Positions 7,242 through 16,204 of a stretch of 64,000 bases of DNA are shown here, in pieces. Below the pieces are notes generated by a model. It did no database searches. It had not been told where the DNA came from and saw only the letters and a list, made by a program, of their open reading frames with translations. Position numbers and translations under genes: made by a program. Numbering within the stretch: the stretch's first letter is position 1; every line of letters begins with the position of its first letter. Origin of the DNA: Micrococcus sp023147585 (GTDB lineage: Bacteria; Actinomycetota; Actinomycetes; Actinomycetales; Micrococcaceae); assembly GCF_044872765.1 (NCBI RefSeq), contig NZ_CP085253.1, positions 992,001 to 1,056,000 on the forward strand, given 5' to 3'.

Positions 7242-8645
7242 ATGACTGGAATACCGTTTTTGCTCGTCTTCATCCTCGCCGTCGCCCTGATGATCGTCAT
7301 GATCTCCAGATGGAAGATCCACCCCTTCCTCTCGATCATGGTCGTCGCCTTCGCCTTGGGGATCATCGGTGGGATCCCGCTGGTGAAGTCGACCGGCGCC
7401 GAGGGGGAAGCGCCCGTCAAGGGCATCGCCGACGTGATCGGGGAGGGATTCTCTGGGATCTTCACCTCGATCGGCATCGTCATCATCCTGGGCACGCTCA
7501 TCGGCCTCATCTTGGAGCGCACCGGCGGTGCCTTCAGGATCGCCGATGCGCTCGTGCGGGTCGTCGGCAGGCGCTACCCCGTCCTGGCTATGCAGCTCAT
7601 GGGTTGGGTGGTCTCCATCCCCGTGTTCTGCGACTCCGGATTCGTCATTCTCAACCCCATCCGCAAGGCCCTGGCCCGTCGCACCGGGGCGTCGCCCGTG
7701 GCCATGACCGTGGCCCTGGCGGCAGGCCTGTACACCTCGCACGTCTTCATCCCGCCGACCCCGGGGCCCATCGCAGCCGCCCAGAACCTCGGCATCGGTG
7801 ACCACCTTCTGTTGGTGATCGGCCTCGGCGTCCTCGTCTCGATCCCCGCACTCCTCGTCGCGTACCTGTACGCCCTCTACATCGGCAAGAGGGTGACCTC
7901 CCCCGAGGAGACCGGCACGGAGGACGCGGATGAGCTCGAGGCGGCCTACGACGCGCTTCGCCGGTCCTACGGGCGGATGCCTGGGACCGCTGCGTCCTTC
8001 GCGCCCATCATCGTCCCCATCCTGCTCATGGCTCTCGGCTCGCTCGCATCCGTCCTGAAGTGGACCGGCCCCGCGGGCGACTTCGCCCGATTCCTCGGCA
8101 CGCCGATGATCGCGCTCGCCGTCGGCACCCTCTGTGCAGTCGGCGTGCTGTTCAGCGTGCGCCGTGGCGAGACGTTCTACAACCTGACAGAGGAGACCCT
8201 CCGGGTCGTCGGCCCCATTCTGTTCATCACGGCGGCCGGCGGTGTGCTGGGGCGCGTCATCGCCGCCACCGACCTCGTCACCTTCATCGAGAGCAACGCT
8301 GCGCAGTTGTCGGTCATCGGACTGTTCTTCCCCTTCCTCGTCTCCGCCGCCCTGAAGACCGCGCAGGGCTCCTCCACAGTCGCACTCACGACTACGTCGG
8401 CCATGGTCTTCCCGATGATGCCTGCATTGGGCTTCGAGACCCCGGTGGCCAGCGCGCTCGTGGTCATGGCCATTGCGGCCGGCGCCATGACCGTCTCCCA
8501 CGCCAACGACTCGTACTTCTGGGTGGTCACCAACTTCAGCGGCATGACGCCCTCGCAGGGTTACCGCACCCAGACGATGGTCACGCTTCTGATGGGACTC
8601 ACCTCCATCGTGTTCATCTGGGTCCTCGGCCTCGTCCTCATCTGA
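7242..8645 (+). CDS. GntP-family permease, probably glycerate or gluconate:H+ symporter
   Basis: 467 residues with about 12-14 hydrophobic segments. Family marks are FCDSGFVILNPI (about residues 128-139), the HVFIPPTPGPIAAA loop (about residues 168-181) and the late AQGSSTVALTTTSAM and HANDSYFWVV segments, all typical of GntP/GntT/DsdX carriers. It lies 29 bp upstream of a glycerate kinase gene, so glycerate is the most likely substrate; gluconate or another hydroxy acid remains possible. The pair is part of the insert splitting the SCO1664 copy. AAAGGA precedes the ATG by 9 bases. Confidence 0.85.
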   Translation: MTGIPFLLVFILAVALMIVMISRWKIHPFLSIMVVAFALGIIGGIPLVKSTGAEGEAPVKGIADVIGEGFSGIFTSIGIVIILGTLIGLILERTGGAFRIADALVRVVGRRYPVLAMQLMGWVVSIPVFCDSGFVILNPIRKALARRTGASPVAMTVALAAGLYTSHVFIPPTPGPIAAAQNLGIGDHLLLVIGLGVLVSIPALLVAYLYALYIGKRVTSPEETGTEDADELEAAYDALRRSYGRMPGTAASFAPIIVPILLMALGSLASVLKWTGPAGDFARFLGTPMIALAVGTLCAVGVLFSVRRGETFYNLTEETLRVVGPILFITAAGGVLGRVIAATDLVTFIESNAAQLSVIGLFFPFLVSAALKTAQGSSTVALTTTSAMVFPMMPALGFETPVASALVVMAIAAGAMTVSHANDSYFWVVTNFSGMTPSQGYRTQTMVTLLMGLTSIVFIWVLGLVLI

Positions 8646-8674
8646 CCCCGTCCCCTGACCTAGGAGATCCACGC

Positions 8675-9829
8675 GTGCAGCGCATCATCGTCATCCCCGA
8701 CTCGTTCAAGGGGGCCCTGTCGTCGCGGGAGGCGGGCTCCGCGATCGCGGCGGGTCTCGCGTCGGTCACCGACGCCGAGGTTCTCGTGGTGCCCATCGCC
8801 GACGGCGGGGAGGGCACCGTCGAGGCCTTCGTGGCTGCCGCAGGGGGCGCCTTGCGATCCGCGACCGTCTGCGGGGTGTTCTACGGCGAGCGTGTGCCCG
8901 TCCACTACGGACTGGTCGAGCCGGACGTGGCGGTGGTGGAGACAGCCTCATGTGCCGGGCTCCCGCTCGCCTCCGGACGCGAGGACACGGGACGGGCGAC
9001 GACGTTCGGGGTCGGCGAGCAGATCCTCGACGCGGTGTCCGCTGGCGCGCGCAAAGTCATCGTCGGGGCTGGCGGGAGCGCCACGACGGACGGCGGCACG
9101 GGCGCTGCCGCAGCCCTCGGTGTCCGGTTCCTCGACGCCGCGGGTGAGGAGTTCGTTCCGACCGGCGACACCCTCACCCGGATTGCGCGGATCGACTCCA
9201 CCCCCGCACGCGACCGGCTCCGCGACGTCGACGTGGAGGTGATGTGTGACATCAGCAACCCCCTCACGGGATCGCAGGGTGCAGCCCACGTGTTCGGCCC
9301 CCAGAAGGGGGCGGACCCTGCATCAGTGGCGAGCCTGGACACCGGACTGGTCCATCTCGCGGGCATCGTCGAGCGAGACCTCGGGGTCGCGATCGATGCG
9401 CTCCCCGGTTCGGGAGCGGCGGGGGGTCTCGCCGGTGGCCTGCACGCCTTCATCGGGGCCACCTTGAAGTCGGGTATCGACGTCGTCCTCGAGACGGCGG
9501 GTTTCCACGACCTCGTGAAGACCGCTGACCTCGTCATCACCGGGGAGGGGCGCATCGACGGCCAGTCCTTGGCCGGGAAAGTGCCGATCGGCGTGGCCCA
9601 GGCCGTGCGCGCAGCCGGCTGCGTGATCCCGGTGATCGTCCTCGCCGGCTCCGTGAGCCAGGACGCGGACACCCTCTACGACGAGGGCATCACCGCGATC
9701 ATGCCCATTGGCCGCGGGCCCCAGGACCTGGCGACAGCGATTCGCCGCACGGCAGAGGACCTGACCGCGACCGCCCGCAACGTCGGGCGGCTGGTGATGG
9801 CCTGCTCCCCCGCCGGGCTCACACGTTGA
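8675..9829 (+). CDS. glxK: Glycerate 2-kinase
   Basis: 384 residues from GTG at 8675, with a purine-rich AGGAG at 8662; longer in-frame extensions overlap the permease gene and are not credible. Family marks are IIVIPDSFKGALSS at the start, PIADGGEGTVEAF, GAGGSATTDGGTG (about residues 132-144) and ITGEGRIDGQSLAGK, which are the ATP- and glycerate-binding loops of the GarK/GlxK type. The enzyme makes phosphoglycerate (2-phosphoglycerate in the bacterial GarK type) from D-glycerate and ATP in the cytoplasm. With the GntP permease it gives a complete uptake-plus-activation module. Its TGA is exactly where the SCO1664 3' fragment begins. Confidence 0.9.
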   Translation: MQRIIVIPDSFKGALSSREAGSAIAAGLASVTDAEVLVVPIADGGEGTVEAFVAAAGGALRSATVCGVFYGERVPVHYGLVEPDVAVVETASCAGLPLASGREDTGRATTFGVGEQILDAVSAGARKVIVGAGGSATTDGGTGAAAALGVRFLDAAGEEFVPTGDTLTRIARIDSTPARDRLRDVDVEVMCDISNPLTGSQGAAHVFGPQKGADPASVASLDTGLVHLAGIVERDLGVAIDALPGSGAAGGLAGGLHAFIGATLKSGIDVVLETAGFHDLVKTADLVITGEGRIDGQSLAGKVPIGVAQAVRAAGCVIPVIVLAGSVSQDADTLYDEGITAIMPIGRGPQDLATAIRRTAEDLTATARNVGRLVMACSPAGLTR

Positions 9830-10241
9830 GGAGGGTGGGGACGGGTGCAAGCTGGTCTTGACCCATGAGGACGCGCCTGTGCTGCGCCGCATGGCCGTGT
9901 TCGACGTGATCCTCAACAATGCCGGCCGCAAGGGCGCCCACATCCTCGCCATGCCCGGCGGGCACCGCCACGGCGTGGACCACAGGCTCACGTTCCATGT
10001 GGAGGACAAGCTGCGCACGGTCCTGTGGGGATGGCTGGGCGAGGGGCCGACCGAGAAGAAGCGCGACGGCGTCGCCCGGGTTCTCGCCGGGCTCGACGGT
10101 GAGCTGGGGCGGGGGCTGGCGAAGCAGCTGGGTGCCGAGGAAGTCGACGCCTTGGCCGAACGCTGTACCCAGTCGCTCGACGACGGGATCTTCCCTGCCC
10201 CGAGCGGGCTGACGCCGGCCGTGCCTTGGCCGCTCTTCTGA
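9830..10241 (+). pseudogene. 3' fragment of the second SCO1664-family gene
   Basis: From 9830 the frame reads EGGDGCKLVLTHED, then LRRMAVFDVILNNAGRKGAH and onward to FPAPSGLTPAVPWPLF and TGA, parallel to the last 130 or so residues of the intact gene at 4116-4898. The last 60 bases are nearly identical to the parent. Asp in the NNADRKG catalytic loop is Gly here, and the metal-loop DHG is DHR. It has no start of its own that would restore the N-terminal half, which lies 4.4 kb upstream (5218-5422). Confidence 0.8.
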
Positions 10242-10525
10242 GCTGAAGGGGCCCTGAGTACGGCGGGCCAGGAAGGCCGAGAGTCACCGCGTCCGTCGCC
10301 CATCACGTGACTCAAGGCGAGCCGACTCCCCTGCGGCGTTCCATAGTTGTGAGCCAGGAGGGACAGAGCACCTCGGACTTAGTTGGATGGAAGCTACGCC
10401 CGTGGCATAAAAGCCGACCGGGCGGGATGGCGCAGCCGTCGCAACGCGTGCGTCCGTTACTAACTTCCTGTGCCACTCTCATTCTCACGGCAGCTGTGGC
10501 CATGAAACTCTGAGGGTGTGCCTTT
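10242..10525. other. Gene-free junction between SCO1664 fragment and hsdR
   Basis: 284 bp with lower G+C towards the right. I see no ORF with support, no tRNA fold and no strong hairpin. It is the left boundary of the restriction-modification segment. Confidence 0.5.
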
Positions 10526-13465
10526 TCAAGCACTCTTACGGTAGGTCGCGTCGAATACCGCGTTCGCAAGCCACTGCTTGAAGCTGCTGTTGTCCTGGAA
10601 CTCCTTGAAGAGCTGAGTGTCGTCGGAGATGAGGCGCAGCATTGCCTGGCTGAGTGCGCGGTCGCTCTCGACGCGGGCGTTCACTGGATCGTCGTTGGCC
10701 TGCGCGTTCTTGTAGGCCTCGTCCTCGGACACCAGCCGCGGGATCTCTTCGGTGATGAACCGCTGCACACGATCCGCATCGTTCCACTCGATGTTGCCGA
10801 AGTGATCGTTGAAGCTGCGCACAATCGCGGAGAGCCTCTCGAGCTCTGGGTCTGAGCGGTGCCCACCGCCGGCGGCTGGCACCGGATCGAGAGTGCCATC
10901 CTCATCGTCAAGGACGATCTTCATGGCGCTGAGCTTCTCGGCCCGGTACGACTCCAGATCGATATTCTCCAGGATGCCGGCCGAGAGGTCCTCCTCCTTC
11001 GGCGCGGGCAGCTTTGGCACCAGGTGGTCGAGGAAGATCGAGCGCTTCTCCCACTCGCTGCTCCCGTACGGCAGCACAGTCGAGAGGAAGTTGTAGGTGC
11101 GCAGGAACGCCTTTGCGCCGCCCTTGAACGCCACCTGCTCGTCCTCGTCGGGCATCTCGATGTACTCCGCGACACTCCCATCGAGCAGCGGGTCGAGCTG
11201 GTCACGGCTCTCGCCAGCCAGGTAGCGACTCACGAACTCGTCGATCTGCTCGGTCGTGTAGACGGCGAAGGTGTCGAGATCGTTGACCAGGTCATGAAGC
11301 TTGTTGGCGTCGGTCTCCTCGGCCAGCACGGTCGTACGGTAGTACGGCTCGAACGCACGCTGGATCTCGTCGGCGTCGTTGGCGAAGTCGAGCACGAACG
11401 TGTCGTGCTTCGCGGGATGGGCACGGTTGAGGCGCGACAGTGTCTGCACTGCCAGCACTCCGGAAAGGGCCTTGTCGACGTACATCGTGTGCAGCAGCGG
11501 TTCGTCGTATCCCGTCTGGAACTTGTTGGCGACCACCAAGATCCGGTATGGATCGGACTTCACCTGCGCGGCGATCGCGTTGGACGGGAAGCCGTTCAGG
11601 CTGGCCTCGGTCACCTTCATTCCCTTGTACTCGTGCTCCCCGGAGAAGGCGACGACTGCTCGATACGGACTCTTGCGCGCAGCGAGTGCATCACGGATCG
11701 CGTGGAAGTACTCGATGCATCGCGCAATCGACGAAGTCACCACCATGGCCCGGGCCTGCCCATCGATCTTGCGCTTCGCCACTACCTGGCCGAGGAAGTG
11801 CTCGACCATGATGTCGGACTTCTGCGCAATGGCGTGTGCGTTGCCCTCGACGTACGCGCGGAGCTTCTTCGATGCACGCTTCGCGTCGAACTCGGGGTCG
11901 TCCTCGACGGTCTTCATCAGCTTGTAGTAGCTGCCGACGGGGGTGTAGTTCGCGAGGACATCGACGATGAAGCCCTCCTGGATCGCCTGCTTCATCGTGT
12001 ACGAGTGGAAGGGGCGGAATCCCGTGCCACCCACTGCGTTCGGTACTGGCTCGCCGAACATCTCGAGCGTCTTGTTCTTCGGCGTCGCGGTGAACGCGAA
12101 GTAGCTCGCGTTCGGCAGCAGCTTCTTCCCCTCGATGATCCGGTTGATCTGGTCTTCGACGGTGTCGTCTTCGATGTCGTCGACGCCGGCGAGAGCTCGG
12201 GAGACTGCCGCCGATGTCTTCGACCCCTGCGACGAGTGTGCCTCATCGATCACGATGGCGAACGTGCGGTCCCGATGGTCCGCTCCGATGTCATCCAGGA
12301 TGTATGGGAACTTCTGCACCGTCGTCACGATGATCTTCTTGCCGGCCGAGATCGCGCGGCGCAGGTCCCCCGACCGATCCGCATGGACAACCGTTGAGCC
12401 CACCTGCAGGAATGACTTGATGGTCTGTGTGAGCTGGTTGTCGAGGATGATGCGGTCCGTGACGACGATGATCGAGTCAAAAGCGATGCGACTTTCATGG
12501 GCCGTCTCGGTCAGCTGGTGGGTCAGCCAGGCGATTGAGTTCGACTTGCCGCTGCCTGCGGAGTGCTGGATCAGGTACCGGCGACCGGCTCCGTTCGCTT
12601 CGACATCGGCGAGCAACTTTCGGACAACGTCGAGCTGGTGGTAGCGCGGGAAGATCGCCTTCGAGACCTTCTTGCCGGTCTTCTGGTTCTTCTCAACGAC
12701 GATCTGTGCGTAGTTCTCGATGATCCCCGCGAGGCTGAGCGGAGCGAGCACCTGCCGCCAGAGGTAATCGGTCATCACGCCGTCGGGGTTCGGCGGGTTG
12801 CCGGCCCCGTCCTTGAAGCCCTGGTCGAAGGGCAGAAACCAGGAGGAAGCGCCTTTGAGCTGGGTGCAGAATCGGGCTCGCTGGTCGTCGAGGGCGAAGT
12901 GAGCGATGGTCCGGCCGAACGCGAACAGCGGCTCACGGGGGTCCCGGTCGCGCTGATACTGCTGAACCGCGTCCTCGACCGTCTGGTTCGTGAAGTTGTT
13001 CTTCAGCTCAAACGTGAACACCGGCAGCCCGTTGACGAACACGACCAGGTCGACAGCGTCGCCAGTGTTGCTCACGCTGTAATGCACCTGTCGTGTGACC
13101 ACAAATCGGTTCGCCTCGAAGAGAGCGGCAGCCTTCGGGTTCGCCGCATCGGGCGCCGGATAGTAGAGATCTACATGCAGACCGAGGTGGTCGATGCCGT
13201 TGCGCAACATGTGCACGACGCCACGGCGCGTGATCTCCCCCTGGAGCCGCGCAAGGAACTTATGAGCTGTGGGCGTGTCCGACGTCAGTCCAAGTGGCTC
13301 AACGAGGCCGGGCTGGGTCGCATCGATGAACTCGCTGAACTGGCCGAGATCGAGCCCGTAGGACGCGACATAGTCGGCAGGCGCGCCCTCGGCCCATCCG
13401 CCGTCGACCATCTGGTCGACGATGAGCGCCTCCAGGCTCTCTTCATTGAGACGTCGCATGCTCAC
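10526..13465 (-). CDS. hsdR: Type I restriction endonuclease subunit R (HsdR)
   Basis: 979 residues, normal for HsdR. The N-terminal PD-(D/E)XK nuclease has Asp139 and the ELK of FTFELKNNF (153-155). The SF2 motor follows with HSAGSGKS (Walker A, about 301-308), DEAH at 407-410 and FAFTATPKNKTL (motif III). Motif VI lies around LQTLSRLNRAHP. HsdR translocates DNA and cuts it at a distance when bound to an HsdM2S core. Its ATG overlaps the 3' end of the broken hsdS (13462-13465). The gene looks intact, but without a working HsdS it has no partner that recognises DNA. Confidence 0.93.
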   Translation of the reverse strand: MSMRRLNEESLEALIVDQMVDGGWAEGAPADYVASYGLDLGQFSEFIDATQPGLVEPLGLTSDTPTAHKFLARLQGEITRRGVVHMLRNGIDHLGLHVDLYYPAPDAANPKAAALFEANRFVVTRQVHYSVSNTGDAVDLVVFVNGLPVFTFELKNNFTNQTVEDAVQQYQRDRDPREPLFAFGRTIAHFALDDQRARFCTQLKGASSWFLPFDQGFKDGAGNPPNPDGVMTDYLWRQVLAPLSLAGIIENYAQIVVEKNQKTGKKVSKAIFPRYHQLDVVRKLLADVEANGAGRRYLIQHSAGSGKSNSIAWLTHQLTETAHESRIAFDSIIVVTDRIILDNQLTQTIKSFLQVGSTVVHADRSGDLRRAISAGKKIIVTTVQKFPYILDDIGADHRDRTFAIVIDEAHSSQGSKTSAAVSRALAGVDDIEDDTVEDQINRIIEGKKLLPNASYFAFTATPKNKTLEMFGEPVPNAVGGTGFRPFHSYTMKQAIQEGFIVDVLANYTPVGSYYKLMKTVEDDPEFDAKRASKKLRAYVEGNAHAIAQKSDIMVEHFLGQVVAKRKIDGQARAMVVTSSIARCIEYFHAIRDALAARKSPYRAVVAFSGEHEYKGMKVTEASLNGFPSNAIAAQVKSDPYRILVVANKFQTGYDEPLLHTMYVDKALSGVLAVQTLSRLNRAHPAKHDTFVLDFANDADEIQRAFEPYYRTTVLAEETDANKLHDLVNDLDTFAVYTTEQIDEFVSRYLAGESRDQLDPLLDGSVAEYIEMPDEDEQVAFKGGAKAFLRTYNFLSTVLPYGSSEWEKRSIFLDHLVPKLPAPKEEDLSAGILENIDLESYRAEKLSAMKIVLDDEDGTLDPVPAAGGGHRSDPELERLSAIVRSFNDHFGNIEWNDADRVQRFITEEIPRLVSEDEAYKNAQANDDPVNARVESDRALSQAMLRLISDDTQLFKEFQDNSSFKQWLANAVFDATYRKSA

Positions 13466-14230
13466 TCCTCGCCTTCGCCCAGTACGTCCGCAACGTCATC
13501 ATCCAACATGAAGTCCAGATCGACGTACTGGTCCAAGCCGTCAGGCAACGACGCGGCGATCGCACGGACGTCAACCTGGCCCGTCACGACATCAGCGACC
13601 AGGCGGGCTCGAAACTCTTGTAGCAGAATCATCTCATTTCGAGCTTTTCTGGCGGCTTCGTCAGAATTGCGGCGGACTTCTTCAATCTGGGCAACAACTC
13701 GCCTCTGGACGTCGAGTTCAGGGACTGCCACTCGCATCCAGCCGATGTCGTCCATGTTGAAATGCCCGACAGTGGACCCCTGGGTCGCGAGTGCAATTCG
13801 CTCCCGAGGCAACCCGCCTTAGATCTGATGAACAAGGAACTGCGGGCACATAATTTCGTTGCGGAGCTTCATTAGGACAGTTCGCTGCCCAAGTGCAACC
13901 TTACGGCCGGGAGGAATCACGGCCGCCTCACCAACCGGTGCCTCTCGTGTAAAGATTACGTCACCGGGGTCGGGCACCGCTCGCTGGGTCCAGGCCTTAT
14001 ATGAACTTGCACCCGTCGTGTACGCCCCAGACCAATCAATTTCTCCGCGCTTCACCGAGGAAGTGCGAAGAATCCAGAACTCGCCGCCTTCGACGTACGG
14101 GGCGGTCTTATGCTCGCAATCCACGATCCTATGCAACACGTGTCGCAATTCACGACTGGGGGCATCGAGATTCCTGAAAGTTTCGGCGGTTACTGCTTGC
14201 TTCCTCTCCTCGAGAAGAGCAATTAGCCCA

Positions 14231-14238
14231 CGCTTGGC
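14231..14238. repeat. 8-bp target-site duplication, left copy
   Basis: CGCTTGGC directly before the IS; the identical octamer follows the IS at 15661-15668. Eight bases is the usual ISL3-family duplication. Confidence 0.93.
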
Positions 14239-15660
14239 GGCTCTTCGACTTTGAGCGTGGTGGGGCCCTGACGTAGGGCTCGCGGCCCTACGCCAGCATG
14301 GGTGTTGTCTAGACATCTCATGAGCGAGGACCGCGAGCGTGCACAAGCCTACGTTCGACGTCGATGCGGCGTCGATCCTGTTCAACCTGTCCGGTTACCG
14401 AGTCGTCTCGGCCACCCCTGGCGTCGACGTTGAGCAACCGCGGCAGGTGCTGATCGAGACGACCACGAGCGAGGGCGCCTGCCCCTCCTGCGGGGTGCTG
14501 TCCTCGCGGATCCAGGCAAGACCTACCCAGCGCGTGAAGGACGTGCCGTGCGGGGGTGAGCGGCTCGACGTGCTCGTGCGCAAGCGCCGCTACGCCTGCC
14601 GTGAGTCGTTGTGCCCGCGGCGGTCGTTCACCGAGGAGACCGAGCAGCTGCCCGCGCGGGCGAGGGTCACGACCCGGCTGACCGAGCAGGTGATATCCGC
14701 CTGCCGGGCCGAGCCGCGGGCGGTGTCCCGGGTCGCGCACGAGGCGCACCTGTCCTGGCCCACGGTGATGCGGATGCTCACCACCACCCTGGACCTGGAC
14801 ACCGGCGTGGACCGCCGGCACGTGCGGCACCTGGGGATCGATGAGCACCGGTTCCGCACCGTGCGCTACCTGCGCGACCCGGACACCCACGCGGTGAAGC
14901 GGGTCGAGCCGTGGTCCATCGTGTTCACCGACCTCGACGACGGCGCGATCCTGGACGTCGTCGACGGGCGCCGCGGCAAGGTCGTCACCTCCTGGCTCGC
15001 AGCGCGGCCGCGGTGGTGGCGCCGACGCGTGCAGGTCGTCGCCCTGGACATGTCCAGTGAGTTCCGCGCCGCGATCCGCAAGGCACTACCGCGGGCGAAG
15101 GTCAGCGTGGACCACTGGCACGTCGTGCGCCTGGCCAACGAGATGATCACCAAGGTGAGGAGGCGCCGGGTGTGGGAGCTGCACGAGCGCCGCGGCCGCG
15201 CTACCGACACCCCGTGGAAGTACCGCAAGCTGCTCACCTGCGCCGGCGACCGGCTCACCGTCCGCCAGCGCACCAAGCTGCAGGAGATCCTGGCCGAGGA
15301 CGTCGAGCTGGCTGTGGCGTGGGGCATCAAGGAACACGTCCGCCAGGTCCTCACCGCCACCGACACGTCTTCGTTCCAGCGGCACTGGGCCGGCCTCGAG
15401 CGTGCCGTGCGAGCCACCCGCCTGCCCGAGCCGGCCGCGCTGTTCCGCACGCTGCGCGCCTGGCGTCGTGAGCTGCTCACCTTCTGCCGAACCAGGGTCA
15501 CGAACGCTCGCACCGAGGCGGCGAACCTGACCGCCAAGACGATCAAGAGGGTCGGGCGCGGGTACCGCAACCACCGAAACTACAGATGCCGCATCATTGG
15601 CTATGCGCCCCGACCGATCGCGGCGTGAACACCCAGCACCACGCTCAAAGTCGAAGAGCC
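14239..15660 (+). mobile_element. ISL3-family insertion sequence, complete, 1422 bp
   Basis: Ends are defined by perfect 24-bp terminal inverted repeats at 14239-14262 and 15637-15660 (outer end GGCTCTTCGACTTTG) and by the 8-bp target duplication CGCTTGGC. One transposase gene (14339-15628) fills it. Between the left repeat and the gene, 14267-14296 is a hairpin around CGTAGGGCTCGCGGCCCTACG. Perfect repeats and duplication mean the insertion is young and the element probably still mobile. It interrupts hsdS. Confidence 0.95.
14339..15628 (+). CDS. ISL3-family transposase
   Basis: 429 residues from GTG at 14339. The N-terminal zinc-binding part is CPSCGVLSSRI with a second pair CRESLCPRRSF (about residues 50-100). 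A helix-turn-helix follows, then the DDE catalytic core of ISL3 transposases with GIDEHRFR (first Asp), VVALDMSSEFRAAI and VSVDHWHVVRLANEM (second Asp); the final conserved part is RTRVTNARTEAANLTAKTIK with the catalytic Glu, then RRVGRGYRNHRNYR-type basic end. The frame is intact, so the transposase is probably active. Confidence 0.93.
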   Translation: MHKPTFDVDAASILFNLSGYRVVSATPGVDVEQPRQVLIETTTSEGACPSCGVLSSRIQARPTQRVKDVPCGGERLDVLVRKRRYACRESLCPRRSFTEETEQLPARARVTTRLTEQVISACRAEPRAVSRVAHEAHLSWPTVMRMLTTTLDLDTGVDRRHVRHLGIDEHRFRTVRYLRDPDTHAVKRVEPWSIVFTDLDDGAILDVVDGRRGKVVTSWLAARPRWWRRRVQVVALDMSSEFRAAIRKALPRAKVSVDHWHVVRLANEMITKVRRRRVWELHERRGRATDTPWKYRKLLTCAGDRLTVRQRTKLQEILAEDVELAVAWGIKEHVRQVLTATDTSSFQRHWAGLERAVRATRLPEPAALFRTLRAWRRELLTFCRTRVTNARTEAANLTAKTIKRVGRGYRNHRNYRCRIIGYAPRPIAA

Positions 15661-16204
15661 CGCTTGGCGGAGATGGCCTTGTCGATGCGGGCGTTCGCGT
15701 GGGCGAGGTACTTCACAATCGCCGCCTGCTCATCCGCCTGCGGTAGCGACACTTCGATGTTTCGCATGCGAGAAATGTCGAGATCCCACTGGCCGATCCG
15801 CACGCCGTCCGACGCTGCACCGAATTTTGCCACATAGGGCTTGCTTCGCAAAAGATACTCACCGAAACGCGGTACTTCGAAGTCGGCTTCAAACACGAAG
15901 TAAGCAGGACTAACTATGCCGTCGACCGGGGCGAGCCCCAATGAGCCCTGCCAGGCCTTCATCTTGTTTATGACTAAGTCTCCCGACCGTGCAACTTTGT
16001 AGTTACTAAGATCGTCAGGGATCGCATTGTGATTTGCATCTTCATCCGCTCGGACGAATACGCCGCGTTCACGAGCGACGGTCAGGAGTGGAAGATCAGG
16101 CCTGTCCCTTTCGCTGCGGGGAGTCAGGAGCGACCGAAGAGATCGGGTTTCCCATGCATCCGCCGATCTATCCACCCGCGGAGGAGAAAACAATGACACT
16201 GCCA

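Noticed and set aside
13819..14385. HsdS middle piece as its own gene
   Set aside because: Its apparent start lies in the IS and it shares frame with both other pieces; it is a part of the broken hsdS.
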